Source: Microbulbifer agarilyticus (GTDB lineage: Bacteria > Pseudomonadota > Gammaproteobacteria > Pseudomonadales > Cellvibrionaceae). From it: a DNA stretch of 64,000 bases. The stretch covers positions 248,001-312,000 of the forward strand of contig NZ_JAIUZM010000005.1 of the NCBI RefSeq assembly GCF_020171345.1, given 5' to 3'. Numbering within the stretch: position 1 is the first letter of the stretch; every line of letters starts with the position of its first letter. The notes below the pieces were generated by a model. It searched no databases. It saw only the letters and a program-made list of their open reading frames with translations, and was not told where the DNA came from. This document shows, in pieces, positions 1 through 8,494 of the stretch. A program made the translations under genes and the position numbers.

Positions 1-74
1 TGCTATAAACCATGGGGCTAGAAAGCACATGGCCCAGCGGATTCTATGTTTGCGCATAAACTCTCCTCACATCT

Positions 75-1259
75 TCAGTAGGACGCGTCAAATCCGATGA
101 ATACTTGATTGCGTTGGTAAGAAAATAGTTGGCTACTTGCACCTTGATTCAGGGTGGAAATGCCGGTTCGAAGGTCCATCCAGGGGCGAAATCGATAACG
201 CACAGTTGTGCCCCAACGACGGATGTTCTCGGTCAACTGTGTTCCGGTAAAATCTGCTTTTGTGTAACGAAAGAACAGATCGCTGTCGATTTTTTCGTTC
301 CACGAGTGTTGCCATGCGACAGATCCGGAAGTGGCGTCGACAAAGTTTGCGATACCGGCTGCTGAATCGATTGGGCGCCGCTCGGCGGTGATCAGCAGCT
401 CACTTGTTTCAAGCGGGCTCCAAGTCAGGGAGGCTTGCCAGCGGGGCCGCCGATAGTCTGCTATTGCTGAATCGGTGTAGCTTTTCTTGACCATACCACC
501 AAGAAGCGTGGCACTGAGTTTTTCGGTCTCGCGTTCGACGCCTACCATTAGTGTGGCTTCGTCGTTATCGCGATCCAGTATGTCGCCGGCTGGGGTGTCG
601 TAGCGGATGCGTCGCCCTCCCAGATTGGCGAGAAGAGCCGTTTTGCCACCGATGTTTGCGGAAAATGTACCGTTGATAAATGGCGAGCGCCGATCACGTG
701 CAACGATTTCTTCCCGGTAGTCGCGGTTGGTTGTACCCAGGGTGATGCCAAGAAAGCCACGCGCATCGTCTGCGCCGAAACCATAAGATACAAAGAGGTC
801 GGACTGGCGATAGCGATCTCGCTCGAAAATCAGGCTTTCCAGGTCGTCTACAACCTGATCGTTGAATTCGTCGTTGATACTCAGGTATGCAGCACCGAGC
901 GTTAGATTGTGTCGTGTACCCAGATCCCAGTCTGCGGCGCCACGGAGTGCGTGGTCCGTATAGGAGCTTCGTCCGCTGTTCAGGTAGTTGCCGTGTGAAA
1001 GGGCGTACTCCATCGAATAGACAATAGCGCCCCGATCGTACTCGAGCCCAACACGGGGTGTGGTTAGTAGCAGAAAGCTATCGATGCCATCTTGCGGAGC
1101 GTTGTTGATGTTGTCATCGTATCGTAAATCCATGCCTATGGCGGGGGTCAGCAGCAGTCCAGATCCAAGTTTGATTGGTTCGGCGGATGCGACAATACAA
1201 TATGCGGAGAACGCTATGGCAAGAAAACTTGCTGACAAGAAGCGGATGTTAGGGTGCAT
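75..1259 (-). CDS. Outer-membrane beta-barrel protein of the exopolysaccharide locus
   Basis: The 394-aa product begins with a clear signal peptide, a hydrophobic stretch ending in ASA|EP near residue 26. The rest alternates short aromatic and polar strands and ends in an aromatic residue (DASY), as expected of an outer-membrane barrel. The ATG at 1259 follows an AAGGA box five bases upstream. Barrels of this kind (the EpsL/VpsM-like group) accompany Wzy-type exopolysaccharide loci and are thought to help export or anchor the polymer. That role is inferred from context: the next gene upstream on the same strand, 163 bp away, is the initiating sugar phosphotransferase. The exact family is not certain. 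Confidence 0.7.
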   Translation of the reverse strand: MHPNIRFLSASFLAIAFSAYCIVASAEPIKLGSGLLLTPAIGMDLRYDDNINNAPQDGIDSFLLLTTPRVGLEYDRGAIVYSMEYALSHGNYLNSGRSSYTDHALRGAADWDLGTRHNLTLGAAYLSINDEFNDQVVDDLESLIFERDRYRQSDLFVSYGFGADDARGFLGITLGTTNRDYREEIVARDRRSPFINGTFSANIGGKTALLANLGGRRIRYDTPAGDILDRDNDEATLMVGVERETEKLSATLLGGMVKKSYTDSAIADYRRPRWQASLTWSPLETSELLITAERRPIDSAAGIANFVDATSGSVAWQHSWNEKIDSDLFFRYTKADFTGTQLTENIRRWGTTVRYRFRPWMDLRTGISTLNQGASSQLFSYQRNQVFIGFDASY

Positions 1260-1422
1260 AGACGTCCTTCCTGCTTGCGATATCGCTTTGAGGCGGGGAC
1301 TGCTACTAACCCGTCCGTGACAATCGAGATGGTTCTTTTCTACTGAAGTAAGAGTTTAGAAGCACATATGAAGTGTGCACATGAACTGTATGCAAACTTG
1401 CAATAATCGGCGCGATGTTATT

Positions 1423-2832
1423 TCAGTAGGCATTTTTGCCTACAAATCCTCGCGAAACAGTGAGGCACAAAATACGCAGGTCGAGAAAAATTGACCAGTT
1501 GCGAATGTAGTCCAGATCGTGCTCGACACGTTTGTGCATTTTTTCCAATGTATCTGTCTCGCCGCGCCACCCATTGATTTGTGCCCAGCCAGTGATGCCA
1601 GGCTTTACCTTGTGGCGTAGCATGTAGCCGCTCACGATGGAACGAAATTGCTCATTGTGAGCTACCGCGTGCGGACGTGGCCCCACGATAGACATTGTGC
1701 CGCCGAGCACATTGAAGAGCTGCGGCAACTCGTCCAGAGAAGTGCACCTCAAAAATCGTCCAAACGGCGTCACTCGCGCATCATTTTTTTGTGCCTGTTG
1801 AATGGTGGGCCCATCTTCTGTGCATGTCATGGAGCGGAATTTCCACACGTCGATAGTATGACCGTTTAGGCCATAGCGTCGCTGCTTGAAGAGCACCGGG
1901 CCTGAGCTGGTAAGCTTTACGCCCAGTGCGATGAGCAGCATCAAAGGGCTCAAAAGAGTCAACGCCATTGTGGATACCAGTAGGTCTTCGAGCCGCTTTA
2001 ACCAACTGTTGATTCCTTGAATTGGACTGTCGTAAATACTCAGGACTGTGCTGCCACCAATACGTTGCCAGCGTGTGCGCAATAGATTACTGCCGAAGAT
2101 ATCCGGGAGAAGAAACACGGTTGCGGTAGTGTCCCCCAGAGCCGCCAGTAGCTGGCCAATATGGCGGGCCTCTCCCACCGGCAATGCGATATAGATTAGA
2201 TCGAGATCGCCGGTTCTGGCAGCAGATAATGCCTGTTCTAAATCACCTGCGATAAGGTGGGAGTTTCCGGGAAGTGCATCGTCGCCTTCGCCCCCGAGCC
2301 CGGGCAGTCGGTAGACACCCTGTAGTCGAATGCCCAGTTGGGGGTTGCGTTGTAATTCTTGCGCCAGCTTGACAGCTGCTTCATTGAATCCAAGGATCGC
2401 TGCGGAACGAGTGTTGTGGTCATTGACCCTAAGGTAGTGGAGCAGCTTTCGCAATGCGAAGCGCCATGACCCCAGGCCAAATAGCGTTACGCAGAACCAA
2501 CTTCCTACCACCAGGCGAGAATAGATTGCTGCCTGCGCGGAGAAGTAGCCGATGAGTAGCAGTAGTAGGCATACCACGGTCCAGGCGAGAGCAGTCGTTA
2601 GAAGCATATTGCGGAAGCTTTCTGTACGCCATGACCGGTAGAGCTCGAGGGACTCGCCAATAAAGGCAAATAATATTACCGCAGTAAGACCAGCTATGAG
2701 CCAGTCCTTGTCGAGTGGTATGCCACCGACGAGCGTGCAGGCTAACAAGGCGCCGAGTATCAGCGCACCATCAAGTAGACGATAAACAGCGGCCAAATCA
2801 CTTTGGTGTGTGCGAATCCATCCCTGCTGCAC
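1423..2832 (-). CDS. Undecaprenyl-phosphate sugar (glucose) phosphotransferase, initiating enzyme
   Basis: This 469-aa polyprenyl-glycosylphosphotransferase transfers a sugar-1-phosphate from UDP-sugar to undecaprenyl phosphate, starting the lipid-linked repeat unit at the inner membrane. The N-terminal half has about four membrane segments and a CoA-binding-like domain (AAILGFNEAA). The C-terminal half carries the bacterial sugar-transferase domain: KQRRYGLNG, VWKFRSM, TSLDELPQLFNVL, SIVGPRPH and KPGITGWAQINGWRGET. The length and the DELPQ motif fit the WcaJ-like undecaprenyl-phosphate glucose phosphotransferases. The frame stays open further upstream to 3378, but that part runs through the VanZ-like gene. 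I chose the GTG at 2832 because GGAGG lies seven bases before it and it gives the usual family length. Confidence 0.9.
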   Translation of the reverse strand: MQQGWIRTHQSDLAAVYRLLDGALILGALLACTLVGGIPLDKDWLIAGLTAVILFAFIGESLELYRSWRTESFRNMLLTTALAWTVVCLLLLLIGYFSAQAAIYSRLVVGSWFCVTLFGLGSWRFALRKLLHYLRVNDHNTRSAAILGFNEAAVKLAQELQRNPQLGIRLQGVYRLPGLGGEGDDALPGNSHLIAGDLEQALSAARTGDLDLIYIALPVGEARHIGQLLAALGDTTATVFLLPDIFGSNLLRTRWQRIGGSTVLSIYDSPIQGINSWLKRLEDLLVSTMALTLLSPLMLLIALGVKLTSSGPVLFKQRRYGLNGHTIDVWKFRSMTCTEDGPTIQQAQKNDARVTPFGRFLRCTSLDELPQLFNVLGGTMSIVGPRPHAVAHNEQFRSIVSGYMLRHKVKPGITGWAQINGWRGETDTLEKMHKRVEHDLDYIRNWSIFLDLRILCLTVSRGFVGKNAY

Positions 2833-2971
2833 TGCGATACCTCCGGGATCACTTCTAAAACTAACTGCTGATGTTTTGCACGGCCTGTATGTATATTGAA
2901 CCAGTCGAACATCTTTTGAACATAATATTGGACGAGTATCCGAAGCACGCAAGGTTGCCAGAAAAGAATTG

Positions 2972-3394
2972 TCACCAATGATTGCGTGTGTGTGGAACCC
3001 GCCAACTTTTCCCTTTGCACCAACGACGCAGGCGTCGCCTAACTTCCCTGGCGAGCCACCACCCTGTGGGGATTCCAGCAACGCCCGCAAAGAAGTCCGC
3101 GCTCGAAGCTGCGCGGCGTGATAGCAGTACACCTTGTGCCACCTCAATGAAAACCGCTGCAAAAAAAAGCGCAACCATGACACAGTGGCGTAGCGGTGGT
3201 CGGAATGCGAACACCACAACGTACGCAACGCCCGCGCATGCGATGAAGTGAAGAACCAGATCGAAATGACGAAACAACTGGGGAATCGGGTTGGGTCGCA
3301 AGCCGGCATATAAACAGGCGATGAGTATTGAAAAGAGGAGCAGCCGCCACTTTCCCTGGTGACGTTCGGAAGTGTCATTGAGGTTGAGTTTCAC
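2972..3394 (-). CDS. VanZ-like family membrane protein
   Basis: This 140-aa protein has about four hydrophobic segments (LLLFSILIACLYAGL, VLHFIACAGVAYVVVFAF, VMVALFFAAVFIEVAQGV and one more near the C-terminus). The conserved VanZ-like core is visible: an H in the second segment, FIE.AQ in the third and SADFFAGVAGIPTGW after it. VanZ-like proteins often sit in exopolysaccharide loci, but their molecular role is not settled. The GTG start at 3394 has only a weak ribosome site. The gene lies 139 bp upstream of the sugar phosphotransferase on the same strand and may share its transcript. Confidence 0.75.
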   Translation of the reverse strand: MKLNLNDTSERHQGKWRLLLFSILIACLYAGLRPNPIPQLFRHFDLVLHFIACAGVAYVVVFAFRPPLRHCVMVALFFAAVFIEVAQGVLLSRRAASSADFFAGVAGIPTGWWLAREVRRRLRRWCKGKSWRVPHTRNHW

Positions 3395-3618
3395 GATTAG
3401 AATTTACCGCTGAGAGCAAGAGAATTGAGATAGATACCGGTAGTAGTTAGTGTATGTGTCAATATGTGAAAAGAGGGCATAGATACATATTCCAGCCGCC
3501 ACTTTATCGAATGTTTGTAAGCAATAATTGATTTCGCCATCGTAGGATGGGTAACAGGGCTATCCTGATTACGCCGTTATCTGGATGTTGTAATTATTGA
3601 GTATGAGAGGTCCCGAGA
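3395..3618. other. Divergent intergenic region, AT-rich
   Basis: This 224-bp gap separates the VanZ-like gene (minus) from the beta-helix gene (plus), so promoters for both must lie here. It is more AT-rich than its surroundings. It contains a small hairpin (CCATC-GTAG-GATGG, 3538-3551) and an 8-bp inverted repeat (CAATAATT 3522-3529, AATTATTG 3592-3599). I could not assign -35/-10 boxes with confidence. Confidence 0.4.
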
Positions 3619-5115
3619 GTGAAGGTTCAGGCGCTAAATCTGTGCGTATTCTTGTTACTGACACTCAGCGTGAATCTATGGGCAGACTATCACGTTGACG
3701 GAAAAAACGGTGACGATAACAACCGTGGCACGGCGGATTCTCCCTGGGCAACACTCGAAAAAGCACGCCGCACTGTAAAGGGGCCTGCAAAAGTAATCGT
3801 TCATGACGGTCACTACAGGGCGTTTATCGAGGATAAGTCACGTGGTTCCACAGAATTTCTTGAATATGTGGCCGCACCAGGTGCGCGTCCGCGGCTCGAA
3901 GGGATCGACATCCATTACCCGGAGCCCTCCGACAGTTATGTTTCCTTCGATGGCTTTGACATCTTCAGCACGCGCCGCTTGCGACTGGTGCAGGTCGTTA
4001 ATGCACGCCACCTGATTATACGCAATAGTGAGTTGCACGCTGATCATTGGTCGCGGGGTCCAGATGATGGTGTTTATGCGATCAACCTGCGGCGTACCGA
4101 AAACGTGCTGATTGAGAGAAACCGATTTTATGAGGTGTTTCGCGGAGTTTTGATTCGCAAATCAAATCACGTCACCGTACGAGGAAACTTTATTACGGTC
4201 ACCGGCTCGTCAGGCATCATTTACATGAGCCAGAGCCGCAATGGACTTATTGAGAATAACCACATAACCGGGAGGGACTATGTACGCTACCCGGAGGATC
4301 CATTGGCGTACCATAAACCTCACCAGAGCATCATTGCGATTAGCGCCAATGATCTGGTGGTGCGAGGAAACCTTTTACACGGTATTGGCAACTCTTCCGG
4401 CATGATGCTCTACCAAAATGATATGCCTACTGATGTTACCGCCTATCGCAATATACTCATTGAGAGTAATGCTCTTTACGATACATCGAATAACAGTGCT
4501 CTCCGTATCTACAACCTCGGCGACAACGTGATACTGCGCAACAACTTCTTTTTCTCTAAAAAACGACCGGGTAAATGTGATGGTGTAACGAATGATGGCC
4601 ACTACCGCTACAATGTCGCTTTGAACGTGCATTCGGTGGCCGAGGGGTTCGACGGGTCTGGGCTCAAGCTTTACAACAATATCTTTCTGGGCGCTGCTAT
4701 GATTCCACCTGCGGCGGAGGAACGGAGCAATGTATTCTGGTCGCTGAAACGTGGAAAAAGATGGCAGGCTCGGCCTATCGACAAGGCATCACGCCTGATT
4801 GTTGGCCGTGACCGAGGCTGCGGGGAACATCCGATGTTGATGGAAAATGGCGGATTTTTCCGTGTTCGCAATGATTTAACCTTCCCGGAAAAGTCGGTAC
4901 TCGATTTAACCCCGTCTGCGGCACCTGAGGAATGGCAAAATGTGGCTGCGGAGCAGCTACCCGAATACTTTCTCGCTCCGTTACAGGAAAGCGGGTTTCT
5001 CGGAGCGCCGGTGGTGCGTAAGCAGGTTCTTCGGCCGGTGCCAGGTCCGGTTCAATTGACCGAATCTTCAACAGCAGAAATGCCTAATACAAGGGCGACT
5101 GGTACCAGCCCGTAA
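3619..5115 (+). CDS. Secreted right-handed beta-helix protein, possible polysaccharide lyase
   Basis: The 498-aa product has a signal peptide (hydrophobic CVFLLLTLSVNLW, cleavage near A/D at residue 23-24). It then has the opening seen in DUF1565/pectate-lyase-like proteins: YHVDGKNGDDNNRGT..SPWATLEKA. Residues 120-350 show repeating strand pairs such as NVLIERNRFYEVFRGVLIRK, NHVTVRGNFI and NLVVRGNLL, the signature of a parallel beta-helix. Proteins of this fold in exopolysaccharide loci can cut or edit the polymer in the periplasm, for example alginate-lyase-like enzymes. The substrate cannot be read from sequence and a non-catalytic role is possible. The start is a GTG at 3619 with GAGAGG upstream. 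The gene converges on the asparagine-synthase-like gene with a 21-bp gap. Confidence 0.75.
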   Translation: MKVQALNLCVFLLLTLSVNLWADYHVDGKNGDDNNRGTADSPWATLEKARRTVKGPAKVIVHDGHYRAFIEDKSRGSTEFLEYVAAPGARPRLEGIDIHYPEPSDSYVSFDGFDIFSTRRLRLVQVVNARHLIIRNSELHADHWSRGPDDGVYAINLRRTENVLIERNRFYEVFRGVLIRKSNHVTVRGNFITVTGSSGIIYMSQSRNGLIENNHITGRDYVRYPEDPLAYHKPHQSIIAISANDLVVRGNLLHGIGNSSGMMLYQNDMPTDVTAYRNILIESNALYDTSNNSALRIYNLGDNVILRNNFFFSKKRPGKCDGVTNDGHYRYNVALNVHSVAEGFDGSGLKLYNNIFLGAAMIPPAAEERSNVFWSLKRGKRWQARPIDKASRLIVGRDRGCGEHPMLMENGGFFRVRNDLTFPEKSVLDLTPSAAPEEWQNVAAEQLPEYFLAPLQESGFLGAPVVRKQVLRPVPGPVQLTESSTAEMPNTRATGTSP

Positions 5116-5136
5116 CACCGGGCGTCAGAAAATAAA

Positions 5137-6687
5137 CTAGACCTGAGCCCTCTGCCGGGAACGCACCTTGCGAGCGTGCAACGCCGCGCGAATACGCTTT
5201 ATCTGATCCTTAAATTCTACAGGCAACATCCGACGTATTTCTTCAGAAAGAAAAAGCAGTTTGGCAAATCCGCTGGCACGGTTGAATGGCGTGTCCAGCA
5301 GTTCTGGCCAGAGGTGCCTGTAGACCGAGGGGATCAAATCTCCACGGGCACGTATATTTTCAGGGATGGCCAAGATCGCTCGATAGTAGCGCGCGCTGTT
5401 GAATGGACTGATGGATGGGAAGGGTACGTCATGGCCAAACATGCTGGGCCCAGCCCAGCACCCTAAACGCAGTTCGACATAGGCGAAATCCAATAGATTA
5501 CCGGTGCTAATGTTCTCTGGGAACTCGGCTATCCACGCCTCTGCCAGCTTCGTAGTGATGTCGTTTTCCGGGAACTCGAAGCGGCGCAGCAATCCCTGCG
5601 TCGTTAGTGTGGATAAGTTTTCGTCGCCCGGGTACCAATACGGGCTCTTTAATGCTTCGCCACAGGTGCCGGTCATTTCATGGCAATGGTTGTTATGAAT
5701 GCGCGCAGTCGTACACAGCAGGGTAACCGCGTCCTCCACACAGTAACCGGTGCGCTGACGCCAAGCTTGGATCTCTACATCGGTTGGCTGTTCAAATTGC
5801 AAGGTGCGGTAATTGAGCCTGAATTTTCGAGCGATTCTACCCGCGATATGATTATCCAGACGTGTACCCGCATCATCCGCGTGCACTGTCTGGAAGCGCA
5901 TTTGGTCACTAAGTTCCCTGGAAGCCGCCAGTATCATTCTCGAGTCTACGCCGCCGGTCAAATGCGCCACGTTATGGCCCGCGTTTACCAATGCCGTGAC
6001 GTTTTGCTTTACCCAGCCGGCAATCAGTCCGGTTACGTTTTCTACATCGAATTCGTCGCATGAAGGAGTGTGGCTCAAGAAGGACTCGATGTGCTGACCA
6101 TCAGTGTTGGCCAGGTGAGGGTATGTGCGCTCAGCATTCCAATCGCTCAGGGTAAGCCGGTGGTTGGGGAGCAGTCGCTTTACCCCGTGATAGGGAGTGA
6201 CGCCGAAAGGAAGCCATTTCTTTGGGCTTCCCGCTGTCAGTGCGTCAAAGGTTACCTGATCAAAGTTCAGTTCCTGGATAATTTGCAGCGCTGCGGGGGT
6301 AGACGCGGCAGCCTCGAGATCGTCGCTGTATACCAGTGACATCATGCCACCGGCATCCGTAATTGCCGCTAGCTGCTTTTGCAGAGGATATAAGTATACA
6401 AAGCGTCCACAAAACGCTTCGTACTCTACAGCGATACCGTCAGCCTGGTTTGTGGATTGGATGATATCCCCGTCCTGCAGGAGTTTTCCCTGCCATATCA
6501 CCCAGCCGATAATTCGTCCGATAAGCTCTCCTTCGAGGTTCTCAACCGCGATAAGCGGCACTTCTTTGGAGAGAGACAAGCACCAACCCTGGTACTCAAC
6601 ATTGCGCCAGCCGGAAAGTTCGGAAGCTGGTTGCTTCGCTATCAGGTATTGTTTGGGAAGGTGCATGGCGTTTGATTCAAAAGTCAT
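5137..6687 (-). CDS. Asparagine-synthase-like ATP-dependent ligase without the glutaminase cysteine
   Basis: The C-terminal half of this 516-aa protein is an asparagine-synthetase-type PP-loop domain: HLTGGVDSRMILAA at residues 242-255 is the pyrophosphate-binding SGGxDS motif. Residues 85-120 (CGRFVYLYP..AAITDAGGMMSLVY) resemble the second half of the class II amidotransferase domain. The N-terminus lacks the Cys2 that all glutamine-hydrolysing members need, so this protein probably uses ammonia or another amine. Its likely chemistry is adenylation of a carboxylate followed by amide formation. In this context it could amidate a sugar acid or an acyl substituent, which is inference. It overlaps the upstream flippase gene by 11 bp, so the two are probably co-translated. 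Confidence 0.8.
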   Translation of the reverse strand: MTFESNAMHLPKQYLIAKQPASELSGWRNVEYQGWCLSLSKEVPLIAVENLEGELIGRIIGWVIWQGKLLQDGDIIQSTNQADGIAVEYEAFCGRFVYLYPLQKQLAAITDAGGMMSLVYSDDLEAAASTPAALQIIQELNFDQVTFDALTAGSPKKWLPFGVTPYHGVKRLLPNHRLTLSDWNAERTYPHLANTDGQHIESFLSHTPSCDEFDVENVTGLIAGWVKQNVTALVNAGHNVAHLTGGVDSRMILAASRELSDQMRFQTVHADDAGTRLDNHIAGRIARKFRLNYRTLQFEQPTDVEIQAWRQRTGYCVEDAVTLLCTTARIHNNHCHEMTGTCGEALKSPYWYPGDENLSTLTTQGLLRRFEFPENDITTKLAEAWIAEFPENISTGNLLDFAYVELRLGCWAGPSMFGHDVPFPSISPFNSARYYRAILAIPENIRARGDLIPSVYRHLWPELLDTPFNRASGFAKLLFLSEEIRRMLPVEFKDQIKRIRAALHARKVRSRQRAQV

Positions 6688-8164
6688 TGTTTATCAGTGA
6701 TTGCTCTGCAGATTTTGTGTCACGTGCGCGATGCCAGAGGTGACGACATTCCTTACGCAAATGAGGATCTGTCAGCGCAAGAAGGCTGGCCAGTAACAGT
6801 GCGATACCGCCACCGTACAGCAACTGCAGGATAAGGCCGGATAACCCACTGACCGTTGTGGGTGGGGGAGCCAGTCCAATTGTGACCACCGCAATTGCGG
6901 TACCAAATCCAGATAGCATGATCAGGCGGCGCACGAATATGGATTTCCCTTGCTTAATGGGCGCCAGATAGACGGAGATGGCGAGTGCAACGGCTTCCCC
7001 GCCAATGCCGCAGGCCGCAACCGCCTGAACGGAGTGTCCCGTGGCCGCGAGATAGACTGCGACTGGCAGCGCCAGGCTGCGAAAAATATTCGCAATCATT
7101 GCATTCTCGGTTCGTCCCTGGCTGTTAGCGATGATGGAAGGCGCAATACGCAGTACTCGTAGCGCTTGCATAACGCTCAATATGACGATGACACTCGCAG
7201 CCTGCATATATTGATCGCCGAAGCTCAACTGGATCAATGCGGAACCGGCCAGTGCAAATCCCAGTACCATCAATAAGCCGAAGGCGGCGCAGGCGGTGAG
7301 ACTCATGGTGCAACAAGGTACGAATATTTCACTCTTGCCGCGATTGCGCGAAAGTATTGGCATCAGAATTGACGCGCTGAGTTTTGCGAAGATGATTGTC
7401 GGTAGCATGCAGAGTGAAAACGCAACGCTGTACCAACCGAGGGTATGCATGTCGAATTGTGAACCGATGATTACCCGGTCACCCTGAAAGATTCCGAACA
7501 TCAGAAAGCCATTAATCAACAGGGGCCAGCCGAAGCGAAGTTTGCGCTTCGCTAGAGCCCAGTTCAATGTCCAGCGATATGGACGACGCGCGAGTATGTG
7601 CGAAGCGAGGACGCAGAGTATCGCCTGCAGCAGAATCACAGTAAGCATTACCCGGTAGTCATCGAAAATGTAGGTTGCGAGTAGTGCAACCAACAGGGTG
7701 AGCAGTTCAGGCAAGGTATCGAATAAGGCGGTGGGAAAGAAGTCGAGCTCGCGCTGCCGTACAACGAGATCGAAATGCATCAGTCCGTGCAACGCAGGGA
7801 TCAGCGCCACCAGTTGAAACGCTTGAATCAGGTGGGGCAGACCAAATAGATTTGCCACTGGAGCGGCGATTGCCACCAGAACCAAAGCGATCAGGATGCC
7901 TTTGATGAACTGTATCAAGTGTGCGGAGCCCAGCATGGCGTCGCTATCGCCTTCATCATCCTGTACCAGTACGCGATCCAGTGCCAGATTGCTGGTCATT
8001 TCCACAAGTGAGATGGTCAGCGCAAACGTTGTGGCAATACCAAAATTCTCACTATCTATATGACGGGCGACAATAATGTTGCGCAACATCGAGCTGATTG
8101 CGACGAGTCCCTGACTGGCACTGAGTATCGATGCGCCTTTAAGAATGCTTGAGCGAACGGACAA
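6677..8164 (-). CDS. Wzx-type oligosaccharide flippase (MOP superfamily)
   Basis: The 495-aa protein is almost entirely hydrophobic, with about 13-14 membrane segments and the short charged loops typical of polysaccharide-transporter flippases. The N-terminus has the usual form (SVRSSILKGASIL..SQGLVAISSMLRNIIVARHI). Such proteins move undecaprenyl-linked repeat units from the cytoplasmic to the periplasmic leaflet, ready for Wzy polymerisation. The start is a TTG at 8164 with GGGAG six bases upstream. No better in-frame start is seen. The gene leads a two-gene minus-strand operon with the asparagine-synthase-like gene. Confidence 0.85.
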   Translation of the reverse strand: MSVRSSILKGASILSASQGLVAISSMLRNIIVARHIDSENFGIATTFALTISLVEMTSNLALDRVLVQDDEGDSDAMLGSAHLIQFIKGILIALVLVAIAAPVANLFGLPHLIQAFQLVALIPALHGLMHFDLVVRQRELDFFPTALFDTLPELLTLLVALLATYIFDDYRVMLTVILLQAILCVLASHILARRPYRWTLNWALAKRKLRFGWPLLINGFLMFGIFQGDRVIIGSQFDMHTLGWYSVAFSLCMLPTIIFAKLSASILMPILSRNRGKSEIFVPCCTMSLTACAAFGLLMVLGFALAGSALIQLSFGDQYMQAASVIVILSVMQALRVLRIAPSIIANSQGRTENAMIANIFRSLALPVAVYLAATGHSVQAVAACGIGGEAVALAISVYLAPIKQGKSIFVRRLIMLSGFGTAIAVVTIGLAPPPTTVSGLSGLILQLLYGGGIALLLASLLALTDPHLRKECRHLWHRARDTKSAEQSLINNDF

Positions 8165-8494
8165 ACCAGACTCCCGCGTACAGGGTTTTTATAGCTAGCG
8201 TGATTTCAGCGCAGTCGCCAACAGCGCGCTTGTGCGGCAATACGTAAAGTGCCGGTGAAGGCCCTCGCTAGTTTAGGTCTAATAGAGAGTGCGGAGAGTT
8301 AACCGGCGCCAACTATGCAGACATATATATCCCCCCAATGCTTGAATCGCGCACAGATCCATTTTCCGCAATATCAATTATTTCTGCATGAACTAGTCTT
8401 CTGCGAGTAGAAATAATTGTTACCGATGCTAAATACAGCGGGATGTGTGTGCCTGTGCTTGGTATCGGGAAGTATCCCAAAAGGCTAATGATCA
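8165..8494. other. Divergent intergenic region between flippase and pyruvyl transferase
   Basis: This 330-bp gap sits between two outward-facing operons of the polysaccharide locus. No convincing small gene is present. It is AT-rich around 8340-8430 and contains the perfect 11-bp inverted repeat listed separately. Confidence 0.5.
8375..8419. promoter_or_regulatory. Perfect 11-bp inverted repeat, operator-like
   Basis: CAATTATTTCT at 8375-8385 is matched by its exact reverse complement AGAAATAATTG at 8409-8419, with 23 bp between the arms. Arm centres are about 34 bp apart, near three helical turns. The site lies 75 bp before the pyruvyl transferase start, in the divergent control region. It could bind a regulator at both arms or form a hairpin in the leader. 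There is no U-tract, so a simple terminator is unlikely. Confidence 0.45.

Noticed and set aside
2833-3378. N-terminal extension of the sugar phosphotransferase
   Set aside because: The extra 182 codons lie in the frame next to the VanZ-like gene, are Cys/His/Arg rich and have no membrane or family pattern. The GTG at 2832 has a strong ribosome site.
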